Origin: Bacteroidales bacterium
Lineage (GTDB): Bacteria > Bacteroidota > Bacteroidia > Bacteroidales > UBA12077
Direction of reading: 5' to 3'
Length of the DNA stretch: 64,000 nucleotides
NCBI GenBank assembly: GCA_018334675.1
Contig: JAGXLL010000005.1
Location: 1-64,000, forward strand
This document shows, piece by piece, positions 56,648 to 64,000 of the stretch. Within the stretch, counting starts at the first letter, position 1. Every line of letters begins with the position of its first letter. A program made the position numbers and the translations under genes. The notes below the pieces were generated by a model. It was not told where the DNA came from and made no database searches. It saw nothing but the letters and a program-made list of their open reading frames with translations.

Positions 56648-56866
56648 TTATTTGTATCTGTATGTAATTCTGCCTCTGGATAGATCATAGGGTGACATCT
56701 CGACCTTCACCTTGTCGCCGGGCAGGATCTTAATATAATGCATCCTCATCTTACCGGAGATATGGGCCGTGATGATGTGGCCGTTTTCCAGTTCCACCCG
56801 GAACATGGCATTGGACAATGCTTCTACAATGGTACCGTCTTGTTCAATCGATGGTTGTTTAGCCAT
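56648..56866 (-). CDS. infA: Translation initiation factor IF-1
   Basis: [66 protein letters not shown]. Confidence 0.97.
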   Translation of the reverse strand: MAKQPSIEQDGTIVEALSNAMFRVELENGHIITAHISGKMRMHYIKILPGDKVKVEMSPYDLSRGRITYRYK

Positions 56867-56884
56867 ATTACCTAATCCATTTAT

Positions 56885-57655
56885 TTACGTTGATGATTGC
56901 TCAATATAATCGAATGTTGAGAGGATGTCGGCTTCTCCGTTTCGAATGGCCAGGGCCAGTTCGAAGTGGGCGGATGGTTTGCCATCCATCGTGCGGATGG
57001 TCCATCCGTCGCGGTCCTGCTTGATGCTCCTGGAACCCATATTGATCATGGGTTCGATACAGATGACCAGCCCTTCCTTGAGCTGAGGCCCTTTCCCCCT
57101 TTTTCCGTAATTGGGTATTTCGGGCGATTCATGCATATTGGAACCCAGCCCGTGGCCTACCATTTCTCTAACCACGGAGAATCCTGCACGCTCAGCATGG
57201 TCTTGTACGGCCCAGCTGATGTCGCCCACCCGGTTACCGGCCATGGCCTGGTCAATCCCTTTAAAGAGCGATTCTCTGGTAGCTTCCAGCAGGCTGCTCA
57301 CCTGTTCATCGACCTCGCCTACGGTAAAAGTATAGGCCGAATCGCCGTAAAAACCATCCTTTATGGTACCGACATCGATGGAGATGATATCTCCCTCGCG
57401 CAGCTGATAATCGGATGGGATGCCGTGGACAACCGCATCGTTCACCGAGGTGCAGATGGAGTTGGGAAAACCTCCGTATCCAAGGAACCCGGGTTCGGCC
57501 CCATGGTCCCGGATGAATTCATCCGCCCGACGATCCAATTGCAGGGTGGTGACACCCGGTCTTATCATCCTTCCCAGCTCAGCCAGTGTTTTGGAAACAA
57601 TCTGGTTGTTCTCGCGGAGGTGCTCTATTTCTTCTGCACGCTTCAGCTTCAACAT
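56885..57655 (-). CDS. map: Type I methionyl aminopeptidase
   Basis: GYGGFPNSICTSVNDAVVHGIPSDYQLREGDIISIDVGTIKDGFYGDSAYTF; GHGLGSNMHESPEIPNYG. Confidence 0.96.
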   Translation of the reverse strand: MLKLKRAEEIEHLRENNQIVSKTLAELGRMIRPGVTTLQLDRRADEFIRDHGAEPGFLGYGGFPNSICTSVNDAVVHGIPSDYQLREGDIISIDVGTIKDGFYGDSAYTFTVGEVDEQVSSLLEATRESLFKGIDQAMAGNRVGDISWAVQDHAERAGFSVVREMVGHGLGSNMHESPEIPNYGKRGKGPQLKEGLVICIEPMINMGSRSIKQDRDGWTIRTMDGKPSAHFELALAIRNGEADILSTFDYIEQSST

Positions 57656-57674
57656 TCAAAGAACCTTTACTATT

Positions 57675-59018
57675 TTATATTACAGATGCGCCGCCTGTTC
57701 GGCCTTTGATACGTCCGGTTTTCATGAGCCCGTCATAATGGCGCATCAACAGATGACTTTCAATTTGCTGCAGGGTATCCAGAACCACACCTACCAGAAT
57801 TAACAACGAAGTACCCCCGTAAAATTGTGCCCATTGGTTGCTGATACCTGCGATCATAGCAAAAGAAGGCATAATGGCAATCAGCGCCAGGAATATGGAA
57901 CCGGGCAATGTGATCCTCGACATGATGCGGTCGAGGAATTCCACGGTTTTACGTCCGGGTTTGACACCGGGAATAAATCCCCCGTTCTTCTTCATATCTT
58001 CAGCCATCTGAGAGGGATTAATGGTGATGGCCGTATAGAAGTAGGTGAAAAGGATCACCATCGTGGCAAATGTAAAGTTGTACCAGAACCCGGTTAGGTT
58101 GGAAAATGCAGCTGCGAAGCCGGTAAGGGCATCCGATTCGGCAAAGCCGGCAATGGTGATGGGAACGAACATCAATGCCTGGGCAAAGATGATGGGCATC
58201 ACACCGGCTGAGTTGACCTTCAGGGGTATATACTGGCGTACTCCGCCGTATTGTTTATTGCCCACAATGCGTTTGGCATATTGCACCGGTATCTTTCGCG
58301 TACCCTGTACCAGGAGTATCACCCCCATAAATACGAAGAACAGGATGATCATCTCGACCAAAAAGGCCACAAGCCCTCCTCCGGTCTCTTCCAGGCGTGA
58401 TGCAAATTCCGCAAAGAGTGAATAGGGCAGACGGGCAATAATGCCCACCATGATGATCAATGAGATACCATTACCAATGCCCCTGTCGGTGATGCGCTCA
58501 CCCAGCCACATGATGAACATGGAACCGGCGGTGAGGATGATCACTGAGGAGACATAGAAAAAGGTGCTGCTTCCCAGCACGAAAGCTGTTTCGGGAAGCT
58601 GTACCTGCAGATTCTTCAGATATCCGGGTGCCTGAACGAGCAAAATGGCTACAGTCAGATAGCGGGTGATCTGGTTGATCTTTCTCCGCCCGCTTTCTCC
58701 TTCACGCTGAAGCCGCTGGAAATAGGGCACCGCAATACCCAGCAACTGCACCACGATGGATGCCGAGATGTAAGGCATGATCCCCAGGGCAAAGATGGAG
58801 GCGTTGGCAAATGCTCCTCCTGAGAACATATTCAGCAGGCCGAGCACCCCTCCGGATGTTTGCTGCTGCAGGGCCTCCAGCTGTCCGGGGTCCACACCGG
58901 GCAGCACGACAAAACTTCCCAGACGGTAAATAAGAAGTATCCCCAGCGTAAAGAGGATACGTTGCCTGAGGTCTTCAATTTTCCAAATATTCTTGATGGT
59001 ATCTATTAATCCCCTCAT
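57675..59018 (-). CDS. secY: Preprotein translocase subunit SecY
   Basis: IKNIWKIEDLRQRILFTLGILLIYRLGSFVVLPGVD; TDRGIGNGISLIIMVGII; GKMNPSQMAEDMKKNGGFIPGVKPG-like (INPSQMAEDMKKNGGFIPGVKPG). Confidence 0.97.
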   Translation of the reverse strand: MRGLIDTIKNIWKIEDLRQRILFTLGILLIYRLGSFVVLPGVDPGQLEALQQQTSGGVLGLLNMFSGGAFANASIFALGIMPYISASIVVQLLGIAVPYFQRLQREGESGRRKINQITRYLTVAILLVQAPGYLKNLQVQLPETAFVLGSSTFFYVSSVIILTAGSMFIMWLGERITDRGIGNGISLIIMVGIIARLPYSLFAEFASRLEETGGGLVAFLVEMIILFFVFMGVILLVQGTRKIPVQYAKRIVGNKQYGGVRQYIPLKVNSAGVMPIIFAQALMFVPITIAGFAESDALTGFAAAFSNLTGFWYNFTFATMVILFTYFYTAITINPSQMAEDMKKNGGFIPGVKPGRKTVEFLDRIMSRITLPGSIFLALIAIMPSFAMIAGISNQWAQFYGGTSLLILVGVVLDTLQQIESHLLMRHYDGLMKTGRIKGRTGGASVI

Positions 59019-59025
59019 TATAAGC

Positions 59026-59472
59026 TTATAATTTTACTGCGGTTCCTTGAACAGATTCGATTGCCTTTTGGGCGGACTGGGAGAAAGCGTGGGCCTGAAC
59101 TTCAAGCTTGGTGTTCAGTTCGCCCTTACCCAGGATCTTAACCAGGCTGCCCTTCTTAGCCAGGCCATGTTTATAGATGGTATCCAGGTCCACTTTTTCC
59201 AGGCCTTGCTGTTTGGCAAGTCTTTCAAGGGTATCCAGATTAACGATTTTATAATCTTTGCGGTTAATATTGGTGAATCCCACCTTGGGTACCCGGCGAT
59301 GCAGGGGCATCTGGCCACCTTCAAAGCCCAGTTGCTTGACGTATCCGCTGCGGGACTGAGCGCCTTTGTTACCACGGGTGGAGGTACCGCCTTTACCGGA
59401 ACCCTGACCACGACCCTTGCGGGTTTTGGTTCGTATCGAATGGGGTGCGGGTTTTAATCTACTTAAATCCAT
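59026..59472 (-). CDS. rplO: 50S ribosomal protein L15
   Basis: RKGRGQGSGKGGTSTRGNKGAQSRSGYVKQLGFEGGQMPLHRRVPKVGF. Confidence 0.96.
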   Translation of the reverse strand: MDLSRLKPAPHSIRTKTRKGRGQGSGKGGTSTRGNKGAQSRSGYVKQLGFEGGQMPLHRRVPKVGFTNINRKDYKIVNLDTLERLAKQQGLEKVDLDTIYKHGLAKKGSLVKILGKGELNTKLEVQAHAFSQSAQKAIESVQGTAVKL

Positions 59473-59487
59473 ATCTTACAGTACGTT

Positions 59488-59670
59488 TTATGAAATTTCC
59501 TCAACCTTTAACAAGTGATCCACTTTCTTGATCATCCCTTTGATCTGGGGGGTATCATCCACTTCCACAGGATTGTTCATGCGCTTGACACCCAGGGCCT
59601 CCAGGGTTCTCTTCTGTCGTTTGGTGCTGCCAATCTTGCTTCGTATCTGTGTAATTTTCAATTTGGCCAT
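59488..59670 (-). CDS. rpmD: 50S ribosomal protein L30
   Basis: MAKLKITQIRSKIGSTKRQKRTLEALGVKRMNNPVEVDDTPQIKGMIKKVDHLLKVEEIS; start corrected from 59826 to 59670. Confidence 0.95.
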   Translation of the reverse strand: MAKLKITQIRSKIGSTKRQKRTLEALGVKRMNNPVEVDDTPQIKGMIKKVDHLLKVEEIS

Positions 59671-59686
59671 GGTCGTGTTATTTATA

Positions 59687-60208
59687 CTATCCATTAAATA
59701 CTTTTTCCAGAGACACATTGCGTTGTTCGGCGATGGTATAGGCATCGCGGGTATCCAGGAGTGCGTTGATGGTGGCTTTGACCTGGTTGTGGGGGTTACT
59801 GGAACCCTTGGATTTTCCAAGCACATCTCTGATGCCTACACTCTCCAGGACAATACGCATGGCACCTCCGGCCTTCACTCCGGTACCACCGGCGGCGGGT
59901 TTCATAAAAATCTGCGCTCCGGAGTACTTATATTCGATCTCATGGGGAATGGTTCCATTGAGGATGGGCACCTTCACCAGGTTCTTCTTGGCGGCCTCCA
60001 CACCTTTGGCGATGGCCGTGGTCACCTCTTTGGCTTTGCCCAGGCCATAGCCTACGATACCATTCTCATTGCCCACAACAACCAGGGCGGTAAAACCAAA
60101 CTGACGTCCTCCTTTGGTGACTTTGGTGACCCGTTTGATGGCCACCAGCCGGTCCTTTAATTCCAGATCACTGGTTTTGACTTTCTTAATGCTTGTATCT
60201 TTCGGCAT
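59687..60208 (-). CDS. rpsE: 30S ribosomal protein S5
   Basis: [53 protein letters not shown]. Confidence 0.97.
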   Translation of the reverse strand: MPKDTSIKKVKTSDLELKDRLVAIKRVTKVTKGGRQFGFTALVVVGNENGIVGYGLGKAKEVTTAIAKGVEAAKKNLVKVPILNGTIPHEIEYKYSGAQIFMKPAAGGTGVKAGGAMRIVLESVGIRDVLGKSKGSSNPHNQVKATINALLDTRDAYTIAEQRNVSLEKVFNG

Positions 60209-60214
60209 AGTTCT

Positions 60215-60577
60215 TTATAATTTAAGTCCTTCCTTTCTTGCTGCTTCGGCTAATTTTCTGACCCGACCGTGGTAACGGTAACCGTTGCGGTCGAAGACAA
60301 CGCTCTTGATGCCTTTTTCCAGGGAACGCTGGGCGGCATATTTGCCAACCATCCCGGCCTGGTCTGTCTTGTTGACCTGGGCAGCTTGTTCGGCCACCTC
60401 CTTATTGCGCGTGGAATAGGCCATCAGGGTCTTACCCTGCTCATCGTCGATCAGTTGTACGTAAATGTGTTTGTTGCTGCGAAAAACCGTCATCCTGGGC
60501 CGCTCGGCTGTACCGCTGATCGTTTTTCTGACTCGCTTTTTTATTCTGAACCTTCGATCTTTCTTTGTTAAGGCCAT
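60215..60577 (-). CDS. rplR: 50S ribosomal protein L18
   Basis: [53 protein letters not shown]. Confidence 0.96.
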   Translation of the reverse strand: MALTKKDRRFRIKKRVRKTISGTAERPRMTVFRSNKHIYVQLIDDEQGKTLMAYSTRNKEVAEQAAQVNKTDQAGMVGKYAAQRSLEKGIKSVVFDRNGYRYHGRVRKLAEAARKEGLKL

Positions 60578-60597
60578 GACTTCAATTTTTAAGTAGT

Positions 60598-61152
60598 TTA
60601 TACATTTCCAGCTTTACCGGCTTTACGACGGATCCACTCATCCACATAGCGGATGCCCTTGCCCTTATAGGGTTCCGGTGGCCTGAGGCCGCGGATCTTA
60701 GCGGCGACTTCACCGAGCAGTTCCTTATCATGGCTGGTTAAGGTCACTTTCGGATTGCTGCGTCGCTCGGTTTTGGACTCGAGTTGGATCTCCTGGGGCA
60801 CCTCGAAGTGGATGTCGTGGGAGAAACCCACACTCATCTCCAGGATCTGGCCTTTGGCTTCAGCCCGGTAGCCGACTCCGTTGAACTCCAGCTGTATGCT
60901 GAATCCATTGGAGACACCTTCCACCATGTTATTGATGATGGCCCTCGATAACCCGTGCAGCGCCTTGACCTTCTTGACGTTGCTTGAGCGGGTCAAAACC
61001 ACTTCCTGCTCCTTCACCTCAACCTGAATGGCCGGATCAATCACCCGGGAGATCTCTCCCTTGGGTCCTTTTACATGAACCTCATTGTTATCGTCAACCG
61101 AGATGTTGACACCTGAGGGTATTTCAATGGGTTGTGTACCTATGCGTGACAT
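60598..61152 (-). CDS. rplF: 50S ribosomal protein L6
   Basis: [58 protein letters not shown]. Confidence 0.97.
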   Translation of the reverse strand: MSRIGTQPIEIPSGVNISVDDNNEVHVKGPKGEISRVIDPAIQVEVKEQEVVLTRSSNVKKVKALHGLSRAIINNMVEGVSNGFSIQLEFNGVGYRAEAKGQILEMSVGFSHDIHFEVPQEIQLESKTERRSNPKVTLTSHDKELLGEVAAKIRGLRPPEPYKGKGIRYVDEWIRRKAGKAGNV

Positions 61153-61165
61153 GTATCTTCTTTTT

Positions 61166-61564
61166 TTAATGTATATAACACAAGACTTCGCCGCCTACAT
61201 TCTCCTTCCGGGCATCCTTATCAGTGAGCACACCCCTGGAGGTAGATATGATGGCTATTCCCAGGCCGTTCAATACACGGGGTATACCGCTGGTATCCAC
61301 ATATTTTCTCAGACCAGGACGGCTTACACGCCGCATCTCATGAATAGCAGGCTCTTTAGTCTTGGGATGATATTTTAATGCAATCTTAATGACATCCTGA
61401 ACCTGACCTTTCTCAAACTTATAGCTCAGTATGTATCCCTGATCATGCAGTATCTTAGTCATGTTCTTCTTCAGGTTGGACGCAGGTATCTCTACCACCT
61501 TGTGGCCGGCCATCTGAGCATTTCTTATTCTTGTCAGGTAATCTGAAATGGAATCTGTAACCAT
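61166..61564 (-). CDS. rpsH: 30S ribosomal protein S8
   Basis: SISDYLTRIRNAQMAGHKVVEIPASNLKKNMTKILHDQGYI; GLGIAIISTSRGVLTDKDARKENVGGEVLCYIH. Confidence 0.97.
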   Translation of the reverse strand: MVTDSISDYLTRIRNAQMAGHKVVEIPASNLKKNMTKILHDQGYILSYKFEKGQVQDVIKIALKYHPKTKEPAIHEMRRVSRPGLRKYVDTSGIPRVLNGLGIAIISTSRGVLTDKDARKENVGGEVLCYIH

Positions 61565-61587
61565 GATTCTGTATCTCCTTTAATTAT

Positions 61588-61857
61588 TTACCAACTTGCT
61601 TTTTTCACTCCGGGAATGAGTCCTTTGGAGGCCATCTCCCTGAATGTGATGCGGCTGACTCCGAATTGTCTCATATATCCTCTGGGCCTGCCGGTGATCT
61701 GGCAACGGTTGTGCAGACGTACCGGGCTGGAGTTGCGGGGCAGACGGCTCAGTCCGATATAATCGCCTTCAGCCTTGAGTCTAGCCCGTTTCTTGGCATA
61801 TTTCTCGACCATTTTTCTTCTTTTACGCTCTCTGGCCTTCATTGACTCTTTTGACAT
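61588..61857 (-). CDS. rpsN: 30S ribosomal protein S14
   Basis: [75 protein letters not shown]. Confidence 0.97.
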   Translation of the reverse strand: MSKESMKARERKRRKMVEKYAKKRARLKAEGDYIGLSRLPRNSSPVRLHNRCQITGRPRGYMRQFGVSRITFREMASKGLIPGVKKASW

Positions 61858-61860
61858 ATC

Positions 61861-62418
61861 TTACTGCTTTTTTAGATTTTTAAAAGGCATTCCGAATTCA
61901 CGCAACAGGGCATAACCTTCCTCATCGGTGGGGGCAGAGGTGACAAAGACAGCTTCCAGGCCAATGATCTTATGGACTTTGTCCATGTCGACTTCAGGGA
62001 AGATAATCTGTTCTTCCAAGCCCAGGGAATAATTGCCCCGACCGTCGAAATTGCTTTCCACGCCATTGAAGTCCTTCACACGGGGCAGGGCCACGCTGAT
62101 CAAACGCTCCAGAAACTCATACATGCGGTTGTGACGCAGGGTAACCTTCACACCGATGGGGGTGTCTTCACGCAACTTAAAATTGGATATGGCCTTCTTG
62201 GAGAAGGTCTTCACTGACTGTTGTCCGGCAATGGCGGTTAGTTCCTCCTGTGCGGTTTCGATCAGCTTCTTGTCCATCACGGCCTCACCTACCCCCCGGT
62301 TCAGGACGATCTTCTGCAACTTGGGCACCTGCATGATCGATTTATAGCTGAACTCCTTCATAAGGGCAGGCACGATCTCTTCGTGGTATCTCTTCTGTAG
62401 TAGTGGTTGATGGTCCAT
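61861..62418 (-). CDS. rplE: 50S ribosomal protein L5
   Basis: [65 protein letters not shown]. Confidence 0.97.
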   Translation of the reverse strand: MDHQPLLQKRYHEEIVPALMKEFSYKSIMQVPKLQKIVLNRGVGEAVMDKKLIETAQEELTAIAGQQSVKTFSKKAISNFKLREDTPIGVKVTLRHNRMYEFLERLISVALPRVKDFNGVESNFDGRGNYSLGLEEQIIFPEVDMDKVHKIIGLEAVFVTSAPTDEEGYALLREFGMPFKNLKKQ

Positions 62419-62747
62419 TATTTAATCTCCTCCCCTGATTTTTTTGAGTAACGCACAAGTTTACCATTGTCATCCAACTTACGGCCAATGCGGGTGGGTT
62501 CACCGGTTCCGGGGTCCACCAACATCAGGTTGGAAATATCGACCGGCGCCTCCTTTTGGATGATCCCGCCCTGGGGATTGTCGGAATTGGGTTTGGTGTG
62601 CTTGGAAACCATATTGATTCCCTCCACCAGGGCCCGGTATTGTTTGGGATAAACCTCCAGCACACGGCCCTGTTGTCCGCGGTCTTCGCCGCTATTGACG
62701 TAAACCGTATCGCCTTTTTTAATATGTATTTTTCTCTTTTTCTGCAT
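62418..62747 (-). CDS. rplX: 50S ribosomal protein L24
   Basis: [49 protein letters not shown]. Confidence 0.96.
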   Translation of the reverse strand: MQKKRKIHIKKGDTVYVNSGEDRGQQGRVLEVYPKQYRALVEGINMVSKHTKPNSDNPQGGIIQKEAPVDISNLMLVDPGTGEPTRIGRKLDDNGKLVRYSKKSGEEIK

Positions 62748-62760
62748 GGATCCGTTGTTT

Positions 62761-63126
62761 TTAGAGTACTTCAGGTGCTAAAGAAATGATCTTCATGTAG
62801 TTGGCTCTCAACTCACGGGGTATGGGTCCAAAGATACGGGTTCCCCGTATCTCACCCAGGTTGTTGATCAACACACAGGCGTTGTTGTCGAAGCGGATAT
62901 AAGAGCCATCGGCCCGACGCACTTCCTTCCTGGTTCTCACAACCACCGCTCTGGAGACGGTACCTTTTTTCATTTCGGACGAAGGCAATGCATTTCGTAC
63001 ACTGACCACAACGGTATCACCGACAGAGGCATACCTTCGGCCGCTACCCCCGAGAACCCGAATGACTTTTACAACCTTAGCGCCGCTGTTATCAGCAACA
63101 TTCAGTTTACTCTCTTGTTGTACCAT
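62761..63126 (-). CDS. rplN: 50S ribosomal protein L14
   Basis: [48 protein letters not shown]. Confidence 0.97.
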   Translation of the reverse strand: MVQQESKLNVADNSGAKVVKVIRVLGGSGRRYASVGDTVVVSVRNALPSSEMKKGTVSRAVVVRTRKEVRRADGSYIRFDNNACVLINNLGEIRGTRIFGPIPRELRANYMKIISLAPEVL

Positions 63127-63132
63127 TTTACT

Positions 63133-63390
63133 TTATTTAACTCTTTCAATAATTTCAACTAATCTCCAACGCTTCCGCTTGCTCAGGGGTCTTGTCTCCA
63201 TGATACGGACGGTATCCCCCTCGTTGCAATTATTGGTCTCATCGTGGGCGATGAACTTGGAACGTCGGTTAATAAATTTGGCATATTTAGGGTGCTTGAC
63301 TCTTCGGTTGACCACCACCGTAATGGCTTTGTCCATCTTGTTGCTTACCACGACACCAACTTTCTCTTTCCTTAAATTTCTAGTTTCCAT
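63133..63390 (-). CDS. rpsQ: 30S ribosomal protein S17
   Basis: [76 protein letters not shown]. Confidence 0.97.
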   Translation of the reverse strand: METRNLRKEKVGVVVSNKMDKAITVVVNRRVKHPKYAKFINRRSKFIAHDETNNCNEGDTVRIMETRPLSKRKRWRLVEIIERVK

Positions 63391-63402
63391 TGGATTGGGT
63401 TG

Positions 63403-63612
63403 TTATTGATTCGCTTTCTTAGCTTGTTTAAGCCGTGTATTCAACTCAGTCTTCATCCGGGCCACGTTCTTACGAGCCACTTTGATCTTGTTGGGATTAT
63501 CCAGGGGCGAAACGGCGTGGTTAAGCCTCAACTGTGTCAGGTGGCTCTGCTCGGTTTCGATCCGTTCCTCGAGCTCCTTATCTGTAAATTCTCTTATCTC
63601 TGATGATTTCAT
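63403..63612 (-). CDS. rpmC: 50S ribosomal protein L29
   Basis: MKSSEIREFTDKELEERIETEQSHLTQLRLNHAVSPLDNPNKIKVARKNVARMKTELNTR. Confidence 0.95.
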   Translation of the reverse strand: MKSSEIREFTDKELEERIETEQSHLTQLRLNHAVSPLDNPNKIKVARKNVARMKTELNTRLKQAKKANQ

Positions 63613-63627
63613 TGTGCTAGAAATTGT

Positions 63628-64000
63628 TTATTCCACATAATCTCTACGAACGACAAACTTGGTCTTGATGGGGAGCTTCTGCGCTGCGAGCCGCAGGGCT
63701 TCCTGAGCCACGCGTTTGGGGATACCCTCTGCTTCGATCAGGATGCGACCGGGTTTAACCGGAGCCACGAATCCTTCAGGGTCGCCTTTTCCCTTACCCA
63801 TACGAACCTCGGCAGGTTTCTTGGTGATTGGTTTATCGGGAAATATACGGATCCATATTTGTCCTTCCCGTTTCATGTAACGGGTCATGGCCTGCCGGGC
63901 GGCTTCAATCTGCTTCTGGGTAATCCATGTCTCCTGCATGGCCTTGATGCCAAAGGAACCAAACGCCAACTGGGCGCCCTTGGTGGCATTACCTTTCATT
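63628..64000 (-). CDS. rplP: 50S ribosomal protein L16 (5' end truncated by the window)
   Basis: [91 protein letters not shown]. Confidence 0.96.
   Translation of the reverse strand, partial: MKGNATKGAQLAFGSFGIKAMQETWITQKQIEAARQAMTRYMKREGQIWIRIFPDKPITKKPAEVRMGKGKGDPEGFVAPVKPGRILIEAEGIPKRVAQEALRLAAQKLPIKTKFVVRRDYVE

Noticed and set aside
59488-59826. 112-aa ORF as a longer L30
   Set aside because: The first 52 codons overlap rpsE in another frame; L30 homology begins at MAKLKITQ (59670).

Overview
This is a 64-kb chromosomal segment from a Bacteroidetes genome, probably Bacteroidales/Marinilabiliales-like judging by gene content, gene order and one TTTG/TAnnTTTG-type promoter. The right end (about 51.7-64 kb, minus strand) is eno followed by the S10/spc/alpha ribosomal block (rplQ-rpoA-rpsD-rpsK-rpsM-rpmJ-infA-map-secY-rplO-rpmD-rpsE-rplR-rplF-rpsH-rpsN-rplE-rplX-rplN-rpsQ-rpmC-rplP). 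The rpmJ gene is absent from the supplied ORF track and was recovered by hand. The middle carries an envelope-biogenesis cluster (murI, two OmpH/Skp genes, bamA, uppS, two PorG/DUF6089-like genes, nadK, CBS protein, pdxJ). The left half is mostly metabolic and transport genes (hutU, recR, SSS symporter, MFS, S9 peptidase, Gfo/Idh oxidoreductase, CDF-type transporter, sigma-70, nitronate monooxygenase, AMP-ligase, a 1077-aa multi-redox-domain oxidoreductase). No rRNA, tRNA, CRISPR array, prophage or obvious defence island was recognised. The items most worth a second look are: (i) a CDF-type metal transporter flanked by winged-helix-like N- and C-terminal domains with a swapped metal-site motif; (ii) a hybrid histidine kinase with apparently destroyed ATP-binding boxes, convergent with a propeller/SpoIIE phosphatase sensor; (iii) a RAYT transposase flanked by REP-like palindromes, one of which supplies the stop codon of a neighbouring gene; (iv) a single-chain HcnABC-like redox fusion; (v) two gene remnants (response-regulator receiver, ABC permease C-terminus) abutting the 3' ends of intact genes; (vi) a dispersed low-complexity repeat always found downstream of a stop codon. 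All assignments come from reading the sequence; no database search was run.
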